Assembly: GCF_016598535.1 (NCBI RefSeq)
Contig: NZ_CP066779.1
Span: 3,780,053-3,844,052, forward strand
Source: Rhodococcus sp. P-2
Lineage (GTDB): Bacteria; Actinomycetota; Actinomycetes; Mycobacteriales; Mycobacteriaceae
Length of the DNA stretch: 64,000 nucleotides
Direction of reading: 5' to 3'
Shown here in pieces: positions 1-8,199 of the stretch. A model generated the notes under the pieces. It did no database searches, had not been told where the DNA came from, and worked only from the letters and a program-made list of their open reading frames with translations. The translations under genes were made by a program, and so were the position numbers. The stretch's first letter is position 1. Every line of letters starts with the position of its first letter.

Positions 1-666
1 GACGCGTTGATCGAATCCGAGGCCGCCGTCTACATCTCGGCAGTCAGCGGGCAGTACAACGTGATTGCGGAACTTCGGGTGCCCAGTCACGACGACCTGT
101 ACCGTGCCATCGCCGAACTCCGCTCACAACGTGGCGTTCGATCGGTGAGCACGCTGGTCTACGTCGACGTCATCAAGGGAATCTTCATGCCCGAGAGCGC
201 TTTACAAGCCGATATCCGCCTCGACTCGACGGATGTCGCGTTGATCGAACTACTCGAACGCAACGGGCGCATGCCGTTTCTCGAACTGGCCGAACACACC
301 GGACTGTCACCGAGTGCCGTACGCAACCGGGTCAATCACCTGATCGCGAGCACGGCGCTGCGCGTCGGCGCCGTCGTCAAGCGGCGAGGCGGTGGCCGGA
401 CGTTGGCGATGGGCATCGGCGTCAATCTGGGCTCACGGGACGACAACGCGGTATCGGAGATCGAATCCCTGCCCGGAATCGAATTCCTCGCCCGGACCCT
501 GGGACGATACGACGTGATCGCGACGGTTGCTGCCAACTCCTCGAGCGACCTGCATGCGCTGTCCGAACGAATCCGCGGGATCGACGGCGTCAGCGGCTTG
601 GAATCCTGGGCACATCTCGAGGTATTCAAGGAGCACTACGCCCGCAGCCTGGACGTACGCGGGTAA
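1..666 (+). CDS. Lrp/AsnC-family transcriptional regulator, 5' end outside window
   Basis: The frame is open from the first base, so the true start lies upstream. What is visible is the end of one Lrp ligand-binding (RAM-like) domain at about residues 10-60. A second complete unit follows: a winged HTH near residues 75-120, containing LAEHTGLSPSAVRNRV, and another RAM domain to the end. Tandem-repeat AsnC proteins of about 300-340 residues are common in actinobacteria, so roughly the first 100 residues, with the first HTH, are missing from view. Such proteins bind DNA in response to amino acids or related small molecules. The effector cannot be told from sequence. The next gene starts 79 bases on behind its own promoter. 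Confidence 0.85.
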   Translation, partial: DALIESEAAVYISAVSGQYNVIAELRVPSHDDLYRAIAELRSQRGVRSVSTLVYVDVIKGIFMPESALQADIRLDSTDVALIELLERNGRMPFLELAEHTGLSPSAVRNRVNHLIASTALRVGAVVKRRGGGRTLAMGIGVNLGSRDDNAVSEIESLPGIEFLARTLGRYDVIATVAANSSSDLHALSERIRGIDGVSGLESWAHLEVFKEHYARSLDVRG

Positions 667-670
667 TTTC

Positions 671-728
671 CAAGTCATTGACCCACTTGGTCGGACGCGC
701 TAACCTCGGTCAAGTCATTGACCCACTT
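671..728 (+). promoter_or_regulatory. Promoter with two identical 18-bp operators for the GntR gene
   Basis: The 18-mer CAAGTCATTGACCCACTT occurs exactly twice, at 671-688 and 711-728, 40 bp apart. Each copy is a loose dyad with AAGT and ACTT outer arms. A good sigma-70-like promoter sits between them: TTGACC at 678-683, a 17-bp spacer and TAACCT at 701-706. The first repeat therefore covers the -35 and the second lies over the start region. This is the geometry expected for repression, most simply by the FadR-like protein encoded directly downstream (inference). Confidence 0.7.
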
Positions 729-744
729 ACCTGAGGTGGCACAC

Positions 745-1401
745 ATGTCCGATTCCGGGCGCAAGGTAGACATCGTCGCCGCGGCGATCGAGGAGGCGAT
801 ATCGACCGGTCGATGGCCCGTCGGATCAAAACTCCCGCCGGAGACTGCACTGGTCGAGGAATTGGGAGTTGCCCGAAACACCATGCGCGAAGCGGTACGG
901 GCGCTTGCACACGCCGGAGTTCTGTCCGTCCGTCACGGTGGCGGCGTGTACGTCGTGGCGGCGTCGCCGGTCGAAGGACTACTCGGGCGCCGACTCGCCA
1001 GAAGCGACGTTCTCGACGTACTGAGCTTGCGACGAGGACTCGAGGTCGAAGCCGCGCGCCTCGCAGCACAGCACCGCACCCCCGAAGATCTCGCGCGGAT
1101 ACACGCCGCCTGGAACGCCCACCCCGGACACGTCGGCGGCTTCACTGTCGAAGCCGGCATGGCCCTGCACCTTTCGATCGTCGAGGCGTCCCACAATTCC
1201 ACACTGATCGACGTCTACCGGGGAGTCCTTGCCGCCGTGGCGGATTCACTGTCCACCGTGAGCATCGGTCCGGGATTCCACGTCGACGAGCACCGCGCCT
1301 TGATCGCAGCCATCGAGGAAGGCAACCCCGACGACGCGGCGCGTGCGGCCGGCGCAGCGTTCGACACGGTCATCGACACAATTGAGAGGAGCTTGTCGTG
1401 A
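745..1401 (+). CDS. FadR/GntR-family transcriptional regulator
   Basis: A protein of 218 residues from ATG 745, which has GAGGTGG about 6 bases upstream. A longer TTG start at 718 would lie inside the second operator repeat and is unlikely. The N-terminal winged HTH (about 10-75) contains the GntR signature: SKLPPETALVEELGVARNTMREAVRALAHAGVL. The C-terminal all-helical FCD domain (about 85-215) has the usual His/Asp/Glu-rich ligand pocket, for example the H in MALHLSIVEASHN and the H in the FHVDEHRALIAAIEEG stretch. FCD regulators sense acyl-CoAs or organic acids. The gene overlaps the next by four bases (GTGA), so it is probably co-transcribed and controls the following genes. Confidence 0.85.
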   Translation: MSDSGRKVDIVAAAIEEAISTGRWPVGSKLPPETALVEELGVARNTMREAVRALAHAGVLSVRHGGGVYVVAASPVEGLLGRRLARSDVLDVLSLRRGLEVEAARLAAQHRTPEDLARIHAAWNAHPGHVGGFTVEAGMALHLSIVEASHNSTLIDVYRGVLAAVADSLSTVSIGPGFHVDEHRALIAAIEEGNPDDAARAAGAAFDTVIDTIERSLS

Positions 1402-2201
1402 ATCGGGGAAAATGGAACGGTGCAACGTATTCCCCTCTTGCCGAACAACTCTCACCGGCGTCGATGGAGGCACTGAGTGCGATCGGACACGTCAGCACGG
1501 TGTACGACGTCTGCGCAGGAACCGGGAACTTTGCGCTGCCGGCGGCCCGGTCCGGCATCACAGTCCACGCACTCGATCTCTCCGCCAGCCAGCGCGAGGT
1601 CGCGCGCGAACGCTGGATTCCCCACCCCGGCACCACCGAACCCACCTTCACGGTCGGCGATGCACAGTCTTTGCCATGGCCGGATTCGAGCGCCGACGCC
1701 TGTGTCAGCATCTTCGGGATCATCTTCTGTCCCGATCCCGCGATCGCCCTCTCGGAAATGATGCGGGTGACCCGGCCGGGCGGAAGCATCTGTGTCGCAA
1801 CGTGGTCGAAGAACGGGTGGGCAGCAGCACTCCGCAGGGAGGCCGCCTCTGCGTGGAATGGCATCACACCACTACCGACGACATGGTCGAACTCGAGCGA
1901 ATTCGAGAAGGCGGCAGCGGGATTGGTATCGGTGCGTTCGACCTCTCACGTGCTCGAATGGCACCTACCTGCCGGATCGGACCCCGTCGAGGAACTGTGC
2001 GACCAGGCACCGGCGTTGAAGGACTTTCGCGAGACCGTTCGACGCGCAGGGAATTGGGCTTCGATGTCAGCGCACCTCCGCTCGACGCTCGCGCCCTATC
2101 TCAGGTCGAGCGCGGCCAGTCCCGTCGCCACCAGCGAATACATCCTCCACGTGGGCACTGTCCCGAACGCTGATACCGCACCATTCCGAACGCGCGGGTA
2201 A
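1398..2201 (+). CDS. Class I SAM-dependent methyltransferase
   Basis: A 267-residue protein starting at GTG 1398, overlapping the stop of the GntR gene. The Rossmann SAM-binding motif I is VYDVCAGTGNFALPAA (about 37-52). An acidic end of strand 2 (ALDLSASQ) and the motif-II-like GDAQSLPWPDSSADACVSIF, near residues 90-112, follow. This is the layout of the UbiE/Methyltransf_11 small-molecule methyltransferases. The substrate is not identifiable. Position in a run with an acyl thioesterase and an FAD monooxygenase suggests a tailoring step on a small or acyl-linked metabolite (inference). Confidence 0.82.
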   Translation: MNRGKWNGATYSPLAEQLSPASMEALSAIGHVSTVYDVCAGTGNFALPAARSGITVHALDLSASQREVARERWIPHPGTTEPTFTVGDAQSLPWPDSSADACVSIFGIIFCPDPAIALSEMMRVTRPGGSICVATWSKNGWAAALRREAASAWNGITPLPTTWSNSSEFEKAAAGLVSVRSTSHVLEWHLPAGSDPVEELCDQAPALKDFRETVRRAGNWASMSAHLRSTLAPYLRSSAASPVATSEYILHVGTVPNADTAPFRTRG

Positions 2202-2257
2202 CCAGCTTTGCCGGATACGGTCTCCTCACCGTCCAACGACCCGAAGAGGCCCGCTCG

Positions 2258-2809
2258 ATGTCTGAATCGACCTCCCTGCCCGAATCGACGCAAGCATCGA
2301 AGCGAGCGTCGAAACACACCCTGTCCATGACCGTCCTCATGACGCCGGACATGTCCAACTTCTCGGGCAACGTTCACGGCGGAACGATTCTGAAGTTTCT
2401 CGACCAGGTTGCCTATGCGTGCGCGAGTCGATACGCCCAGACGTACGTCGTGACCCTGTCGGTGGATCGTGTGGTCTTCCGTGAACCGGTGCACGTCGGA
2501 GAACTCGTCACGTTCAGCGCTTCCGTCAATTACACCGGTCGCACGTCGATGGAAATCGGAATACGCGTCGAAACCGAAGACATTCTTCTCGGAAAATCTC
2601 GACACACCAATAGTTGCTACTTCACGATGGTCGCAATGGGAAGCGACGGAAAACCGGCTGAGGTCCCCCAACTCCGGCCGACCGAAACAATCGCGAGGCA
2701 GCGATTCGAGGCCGGGCGTCGGCGTCGTGAACTGCGCAGAGAGAACGAGCTTCGTGAACAGTCCATTCGCGCCGCAGTTCGGGACTTAACGCCCGAACAC
2801 GATGACTAA
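2258..2809 (+). CDS. Acyl-CoA thioesterase, hotdog fold (YciA/ACOT type)
   Basis: A 183-residue protein. The single hotdog domain (about 20-145) has the NVHGGTILKFLDQVAYACASRYA stretch typical of YciA/BFIT-type acyl-CoA hydrolases, with the N-H-G-G loop and the catalytic Asp of the central helix. It would hydrolyse acyl-CoA to free acid and CoA in the cytoplasm. A charged, arginine-rich tail of about 40 residues extends past the domain. A GAAGAGG ribosome site precedes ATG 2258. It lies 56 bases after the methyltransferase on the same strand and may share its transcript. Confidence 0.85.
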   Translation: MSESTSLPESTQASKRASKHTLSMTVLMTPDMSNFSGNVHGGTILKFLDQVAYACASRYAQTYVVTLSVDRVVFREPVHVGELVTFSASVNYTGRTSMEIGIRVETEDILLGKSRHTNSCYFTMVAMGSDGKPAEVPQLRPTETIARQRFEAGRRRRELRRENELREQSIRAAVRDLTPEHDD

Positions 2810-2855
2810 ATCCGGTCATATTTAAGTTATAACCTTATGCATTAAACTTGTCGGC

Positions 2856-4136
2856 GTGACTTCGAAGGCACGGGCAAAATATGACGTCGTGATTGTCGGC
2901 GCGAGCATCGCTGGATGCGCGGCCGCAATCATGTACGCGCAACAAGGTCTGCGGATAGCGCTTCTCGACGCTCGCTCCGACGTCCGGGCGCACAAGGTCC
3001 TGTGCACTCACCACCTACAACCGTGCGGTGCCCCGATCCTGCAACGACTGGGCGCCACGGAAAAACTGCTCGCCCTGGGAATGGTGGAAACCGTTCCGAA
3101 GTTCTGGACCCCATGGGGATGGATTACCCCTGACACCGCAGACGACTCGTCGCCACCTGGGTTCAACGTCCGAAGGGAAACGCTCGATCCCCTCCTGCGC
3201 CAACTCGCGAACGACTACCCGAACGTCGACCTTCTTCTCGGACATCGTGTTTCCGGGTTGCTGACCGAGAACGGCGCTACTGCAGGCGTCTACGGAACCG
3301 CACAGGGTTCGGCCTTCACTGTGGAAGCACGATTGACCGTCGGAGCAGACGGCAAGGATTCGACCGTCGCACGATCCGCGCATTGCGACTCCGTGACTGC
3401 ATCCAACGGACGTTTCAGCTACTTCGCCCAACTCTCCGGACTCGAACGACGCGACGGAGAATCTTCGCTGTCGTGGTTCATGGATCCCGACGTCGCCTAT
3501 CTGCTCCCCAACGACGGCGGAATCAGCGTGCTGGTCGTCTTCCCCGCCCTCGACAAGCTCGGCTCGTTCACCGGCGACCTGTCTACCGCTTTCCTCGAAT
3601 ACGCCAATGCATTACCCGGCGCTCCACTGATTCGCCGCGAGCACATCGTCGGGAAGATCGTTGGTACCAAGCACTTCTCCACAACTCTCACGGAACCGGT
3701 AGGTAACGGGTTCGCACTCATCGGCGACGCCGCGGCAACCAACGACCCGTTGTGGGGCATCGGATGCTCGTGGGCACTCGAGACCGCACAGATGCTGGTC
3801 GACGCCACCGCGCACATGCTGACGGAGACGACGGCGCACACACTCGACTCACATCGGAACGTGAACGCTGCCTTGACCGAATACCGCAGTGCCAGAGCGA
3901 GTATGACGAGCCATATCGACTACATGAGCGGGTACGCCGGTGGGCGAAAGTTCACCGCGATCGAACGTCTGCTGATCTCCGCGGCCACCCATGACAAAGA
4001 CGAAGCTCGAAGGTTCTACTTGTTCGGTTCCCGGTTGATACCGGCCGAGCAGTATCTCTCGGCTCGCTCGGTGGCGCGGGCAGCACAAAAACATCTCAGG
4101 CACCGTCTGCGTCGTAGATCTGTGGCCGGGACGTAA
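2856..4136 (+). CDS. FAD-dependent monooxygenase/oxidoreductase
   Basis: A 426-residue protein from GTG 2856; no Shine-Dalgarno is visible. The N-terminal dinucleotide motif is VVIVGASIAGCAAAIMYAQQG (about 11-31), close to GxGxxG. The second FAD motif is ALIGDAAATNDPLWGIGCSWAL (about 288-309), the GD...P stretch of the PHBH/geranylgeranyl-reductase group. The family hydroxylates, epoxidises or reduces hydrophobic small molecules. An AT-rich stretch at 2816-2850, unusual for this sequence, holds the likely promoter and the 8-bp palindrome GTTATAAC at 2826-2833, so this gene may be transcribed separately from those upstream. Substrate unknown. Confidence 0.83.
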   Translation: MTSKARAKYDVVIVGASIAGCAAAIMYAQQGLRIALLDARSDVRAHKVLCTHHLQPCGAPILQRLGATEKLLALGMVETVPKFWTPWGWITPDTADDSSPPGFNVRRETLDPLLRQLANDYPNVDLLLGHRVSGLLTENGATAGVYGTAQGSAFTVEARLTVGADGKDSTVARSAHCDSVTASNGRFSYFAQLSGLERRDGESSLSWFMDPDVAYLLPNDGGISVLVVFPALDKLGSFTGDLSTAFLEYANALPGAPLIRREHIVGKIVGTKHFSTTLTEPVGNGFALIGDAAATNDPLWGIGCSWALETAQMLVDATAHMLTETTAHTLDSHRNVNAALTEYRSARASMTSHIDYMSGYAGGRKFTAIERLLISAATHDKDEARRFYLFGSRLIPAEQYLSARSVARAAQKHLRHRLRRRSVAGT

Positions 4137-4205
4137 TCTGCCAAGCGTTTTTTCGGCGCCGGCAACGGGGAACCCTCCGATCGCAACCGAGCCGGAGGAG
4201 CGACC

Positions 4206-4529
4206 ATGCGTGCACACATCGCCATTCCGAATGAATCGACTTGTCACAGGTACGTAGTCGCGGTCGCCAGCTCCACCTTCGCCGAATCGGTCATCTGGTG
4301 CGACGGCCCCGCGTTCGACGCAGTACTCGTTCTGGGCAGCGAGATTCCGCAGCACAGTGGCCACCGAGCCGTACTCGCCTGGAACCACTACTTCGGGTGG
4401 GCGCTCGGCGTGGAAACCACACCGGATGCGTCGTTCGCCGTTGTCGAATGCCTCGGTATCGGGAGAATGCCGGATCCGGAACTGTGCGCCGACCGCGCTG
4501 TCGAGTTGATTGCCCAGGCGGGTAGTTAA
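4206..4529 (+). CDS. Small conserved actinobacterial protein (DUF6292-like)
   Basis: A 107-residue soluble protein with no signal peptide and no membrane segment. GGAGGAGCGACC directly precedes ATG 4206, a strong ribosome site. The pattern YVVAVASSTFAESV followed by a WNHYFGWALGVE core recalls the small DUF6292-type proteins of actinobacteria, but I am not certain of the family. It sits between the monooxygenase and the DUF2252 gene. No function can be assigned. Confidence 0.6.
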   Translation: MRAHIAIPNESTCHRYVVAVASSTFAESVIWCDGPAFDAVLVLGSEIPQHSGHRAVLAWNHYFGWALGVETTPDASFAVVECLGIGRMPDPELCADRAVELIAQAGS

Positions 4530-4609
4530 GGAACTCGTCGCGCGGCGCGCAATCCGGCGGGCATAAGATCGAGCGCGAGTTTCGCACGCCCGACGAAAGA
4601 GAGCCCGAC

Positions 4610-6031
4610 ATGGACCCGCTGAGCAGGCCTGCCGGTCAGTTGGCTCTCGAGAACGAACCGGACGGCAGGGCGACGCTGCGGGCGCGTCAGACGCCTCGCA
4701 GTGAGCGTCGCAAGATCGGGAAAGGTCTGCGTAAGCGAGTAGCGCGCTCGTCGCTCGGTGACTGGACGCCCCCACCCGACCGACGTGACCCGGTCGATCA
4801 GGTCAACACGGCACACGAGGGAAGACTCGACTGGTTGGTTCCGATTCGGGTGGGACGCATGGTCGCTTCACCGTACGGATTTCTGCGCGGTACTGCCGGA
4901 TTGATGGCCGAGGACATGGCGCAGCTCCCGTCCACCGGCATCACACCCGTCATCTGTGGGGATGCGCACGTCGGAAACTTCGGGTTCTACGGATCCCCGG
5001 AACGCGAACTTGTCATAGACCTCAACGATTTCGACGAAGCACATCCCGGCCCCTGGGAATGGGATCTGCGAAGGCTGGCCGCGAGTATCTGGGTGGCCGG
5101 GCGGCAGAACGGTCTCACCGAAGCTCAATGCGAAACAGCAACAACCTCGTGTGTGTCCGCGTATCGCCTCCACCTGGCAAAGCTGTCCGAACGTCCACTG
5201 TTCGATCGCTCCTTCGACCGGGTCGATCTCGACGGACTCACCGACCACGTCACTGATCCCGGATTGCTGGCGGAGATCCGACGCGCCGCGGAGCGCGCAC
5301 GACGACGGACGAGCGATCACGCAGTGCCACGGTTCACCATCGAGGATCACGGGCGACGCCAGCTACTCGAGAACCCGCCGCTCACAACACGACTCACACC
5401 GCAGGACACCGACTTCCTCCTGGAAGGCCTGGATGAGTATCTCGAAACCCTTGCACCGCACTGGCGCCGCGTGGTCTCGGGATACAACGTCATCGACGTC
5501 GCGCACCGGGTCGTCGGAGTCGGAAGCGTCGCTCTGCGTGCCTATGTCGCACTGTGCGAAGGGAGCATCCCGGACGACGTCATCTTCTTACAGCTCAAAC
5601 AGGCTCGCCGATCCGTGGTTGCGCCCTTCGTGCACGGCGACTCCGCCTGGCACGATCACCAAGGACGACGCGTCGCGGAATATCAGCAGGCTCTCCAGAC
5701 GGTCAGCGATCCACTGCTCGGTTGGTGCACCGTCGACGACCACCAGTACTACGTCCGTCAGTTCCGGAACATGAAAGGTTCTGTGGACCTGAACAATATC
5801 GACGCAGCAGCGCTGACCGACTACGTCGCGATCTGTGGTCGTCTGTTGGCGAAGGGGCACGCCCGAACCAGTGGTGCGTCACTGATTTCCGGTTACCTGG
5901 GAAGCTCGGACGCGGTCGATACCGCCCTCACCCGGTTCGCTCGGCTCTATGCCGATCAGACCGAACGTGACCACGACGCTCTGTGTCGGGCGGTATCGGC
6001 CGGCACGATCGCCGCGGAGCCCGGAATCTGA
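4610..6031 (+). CDS. DUF2252 family protein
   Basis: A 473-residue protein spanning the whole DUF2252 family, a group related to aminoglycoside-phosphotransferase-like kinases. Diagnostic segments are the ICGDAHVGNFGFYGSPE stretch (about 122-138) and DLNDFDEAHPGPWEWDLRRLAAS (about 144-166). These resemble the HxDxHxxN and D-F-D catalytic motifs of APH-fold kinases. The biochemical role of the family is unknown. The gene stands alone, facing the whiB gene with only four bases between their ends. Confidence 0.88.
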   Translation: MDPLSRPAGQLALENEPDGRATLRARQTPRSERRKIGKGLRKRVARSSLGDWTPPPDRRDPVDQVNTAHEGRLDWLVPIRVGRMVASPYGFLRGTAGLMAEDMAQLPSTGITPVICGDAHVGNFGFYGSPERELVIDLNDFDEAHPGPWEWDLRRLAASIWVAGRQNGLTEAQCETATTSCVSAYRLHLAKLSERPLFDRSFDRVDLDGLTDHVTDPGLLAEIRRAAERARRRTSDHAVPRFTIEDHGRRQLLENPPLTTRLTPQDTDFLLEGLDEYLETLAPHWRRVVSGYNVIDVAHRVVGVGSVALRAYVALCEGSIPDDVIFLQLKQARRSVVAPFVHGDSAWHDHQGRRVAEYQQALQTVSDPLLGWCTVDDHQYYVRQFRNMKGSVDLNNIDAAALTDYVAICGRLLAKGHARTSGASLISGYLGSSDAVDTALTRFARLYADQTERDHDALCRAVSAGTIAAEPGI

Positions 6032-6035
6032 TCTC

Positions 6036-6293
6036 TCACGCCGCGACGATCCTGCCCTGCTCGAATTTCACTCCACCCCAGATTCCGGTCTGACCAGTGA
6101 CAGAGGCGAATTCACGACACGAAGTCGCGATCGGGCATCTGTTGCACACGTCGGTCGCGTAGTCGTATCCCTCTGACGGGAAGGGAAACCAACGGTCCGG
6201 CTCGGGGTCTCCTCGGCATTCCGCCTGCCACCAGGTCCGTCCGTCCGAGATCGGCAGAAGCTCAGCCAGATTCGAGATTTCGTCAGTGCTCAT
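6036..6293 (-). CDS. WhiB-family iron-sulfur transcription factor
   Basis: An 85-residue protein with the four invariant cysteines at 26, 50, 53 and 59 (pattern C-X23-C-X2-C-X5-C) and the GIWGG turn at 70-74. It ends in a short basic segment, less positively charged than in most Wbl proteins. Wbl proteins bind a [4Fe-4S] cluster and usually act by contacting the primary sigma factor. GGGAGTAAGGA lies immediately before ATG 6293. It follows the HNH gene by 19 bases on the same strand, so the two may be co-transcribed. Which Wbl subclass it belongs to is not clear. Confidence 0.92.
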   Translation of the reverse strand: MSTDEISNLAELLPISDGRTWWQAECRGDPEPDRWFPFPSEGYDYATDVCNRCPIATSCREFASVTGQTGIWGGVKFEQGRIVAA

Positions 6294-6312
6294 TCCTTAC
6301 TCCCTTCGACCG

Positions 6313-6807
6313 TCACGTCCGACTCAGTTCACGCCAGATCTTCTGCTGCACCTTCTCGATGCGTCGAGGTGCCTTCGGTTCCCACAGCAGCCGCATACCG
6401 GCCTCAGCCGGTGTGCGGTCCGCTTTGCGCTGATTGCAGGAACTGCAGCAGGCCACCAGATTTCCCCACGTGTTCGGCCCGTTGCGGCTTCGCGGCTGGA
6501 CGTGGTCGATGGTCGTTGCCCGGTCGGCGCAGTACGCACATTGACGACCGTCCCGGTCGAAGATGCCGGCGAACGTCGCCCTGCTGGAATCGGTGACCGT
6601 GACCCGGTGGGCGACATACACGTACTCGGCGAGCAGGATTGTGCGCGGCAGTGGGATCTCGACGTGCTTGGAGCGCACCGGAAATATCGGAATCACGTCT
6701 TCGGTGGAGCGCGCGGAACCGGTGGCGATGAGGACCACCGCACGATCGGCGCTCACTTCACCGAGGTACTCGTACGTGGCGTTGAGAACACGGACGGGTC
6801 GGTTCAT
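6313..6807 (-). CDS. HNH endonuclease family protein
   Basis: From ATG 6807 this is a 164-residue protein. The HNH module lies in the C-terminal half: CAYCADRATTIDHVQPRSRNG, then WGNLVACCSSCNQRKADRTP. It includes two CxxC zinc pairs and the DHV catalytic strand. The N-terminal NATYEYLGEVS segment is typical of the small free-standing actinobacterial HNH family. Upstream in-frame starts at 6852 and 6894 would add 15 or 29 residues. No start has a clear ribosome site, and I chose the one where family-like sequence begins. Function unknown; possibly DNA repair or a domesticated nuclease. Confidence 0.78.
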   Translation of the reverse strand: MNRPVRVLNATYEYLGEVSADRAVVLIATGSARSTEDVIPIFPVRSKHVEIPLPRTILLAEYVYVAHRVTVTDSSRATFAGIFDRDGRQCAYCADRATTIDHVQPRSRNGPNTWGNLVACCSSCNQRKADRTPAEAGMRLLWEPKAPRRIEKVQQKIWRELSRT

Positions 6808-7187
6808 CCAGCTGTGAGGGCCGCCGGTAGATGCGCGGTTCAGGTTCCGCATGGGAAGTCTCAGTTCATGTCGAGGAGTGGAACTCCTGGACACGAAGAC
6901 TGGTCAGGAGCAAGTGCGATAACTGGGGAACGGCATATATCCAGCGCCACTCTGTTCCCCGAATGCGGGACGGGAAATGCCGCGGGGTGAGTGCCCGCGC
7001 AGGTGCAACGCTTGCTTCCAGTCGCGCATGCCTGTCCCCTTCCACTTCTTGTTCGCTTCACCGGCGAATGCCGGCGCCCATCATCACACGGGAGATGCCC
7101 TTCGCGGTATCGATTTATCAGGTCGGAACAGTCGTCCTGAAAACATCGCGGTTTGACGCCGGATCGCGCAACTTGATCGAATGAGCC
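6808..7187. other. Divergent intergenic region between HNH and threonine aldolase genes
   Basis: No convincing gene. It contains the 15-bp dyad AGGAGT-GGA-ACTCCT at 6874-6888, which would be an operator or hairpin ahead of the HNH gene unless that gene starts further upstream. A TTGACG hexamer near 7153 could be the -35 of the aldolase promoter, but no good -10 follows at standard spacing. Confidence 0.5.
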
Positions 7188-8198
7188 ATGACTTCGTCGT
7201 ACATCGACCTACGTTCGGACACCGTCACCAAGCCTGATGCGGAAATGCGCAAGGCCATGGCCGACGCCGAGGTCGGTGACGACGTCCTCGACCACGACCC
7301 CACCATGGCGGCGCTCGAGGAAGAAGTGGCGCACACTCTGGGGTTTCCGGCGGCGCTGTGGGTGCCGAGCGGATCGATGGGCAACTTGATCGCGCTGATG
7401 TTGCACCTTCGCCGCGGCGATCAGTTCCTGGCACCGGAACACTCTCACGTCTTGGGTTCCGAGTTGGGCACCGCCGCCTGGCTCGCCCAGGGAATGCCGG
7501 TGGCGCTGCCGCACGACGGCGGACCGGGACGTCCCAGCCCGGAGACCGTCGTGAAGGCGGCAGGCTCCCCCGGCCCGTACTTCACGTTGAACACCACGCT
7601 GCTCTGCCTGGAAAACACGCACAACTTCGCCGGTGGCGCCGTCATGAATCCAACCGAATGGACGACGCTGGTCGACGCGGCGCGATCACGCGACTTGAAG
7701 GTTCACCTCGACGGCGCCCGTCTCTGGAATGCCGCTGCTGCACTGGACGTTTCGCCTACCGAGTTGACTTCCGGCGCCGATACCGTCCAGGTGTGCCTGA
7801 GCAAGGGACTCGGTGCGCCCGTCGGCTCGATACTGGCCGCATCACCCGAATTGATCACCGAAGCCCGAAGGATCCGCAAGATGCTCGGCGGCGGCGTTCG
7901 CCAGGGTGGCGTGCTGGCCGCGGCCGGCATAGTCGCGCTTCGCTCACAAGCTCGATTGTCGGACGATCACGACAATGCGCAGCGCCTCGCGTCGGGCCTT
8001 CGTGAGCGCGGCTGGGCTGTCGACGAACCCGCCACCAACATCGTTCTCGCTGCCACGGCCGATCCGTCGGCCACCGTCGCTCAGCTGGCCGCTGTCGACG
8101 TCGGCGCGGTCACCGTTGCCGGGAAGGTTCGGTTCGTGACACATCGAGACGTGAGCACTGCCGACATCGACGCCGTTCTGTCCCGAATAGCCTCCTGA
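7188..8198 (+). CDS. Low-specificity threonine aldolase, PLP-dependent
   Basis: A 336-residue fold-type I PLP enzyme. The N-terminus IDLRSDTVTKPDAEMRKAMADAEVGDD is diagnostic for L-threonine aldolase (GLY1/LtaE family). The PLP-lysine lies in QVCLSKGLGAPVGS (about 203-216), and the cofactor Asp in HLDGARLWNA. It cleaves L-threonine or L-allo-threonine to glycine and acetaldehyde, and related beta-hydroxy amino acids. A weak GAG site precedes ATG 7188. The stop is one base from the convergent LLM gene. Confidence 0.92.
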   Translation: MTSSYIDLRSDTVTKPDAEMRKAMADAEVGDDVLDHDPTMAALEEEVAHTLGFPAALWVPSGSMGNLIALMLHLRRGDQFLAPEHSHVLGSELGTAAWLAQGMPVALPHDGGPGRPSPETVVKAAGSPGPYFTLNTTLLCLENTHNFAGGAVMNPTEWTTLVDAARSRDLKVHLDGARLWNAAAALDVSPTELTSGADTVQVCLSKGLGAPVGSILAASPELITEARRIRKMLGGGVRQGGVLAAAGIVALRSQARLSDDHDNAQRLASGLRERGWAVDEPATNIVLAATADPSATVAQLAAVDVGAVTVAGKVRFVTHRDVSTADIDAVLSRIAS

Positions 8199-8199
8199 A

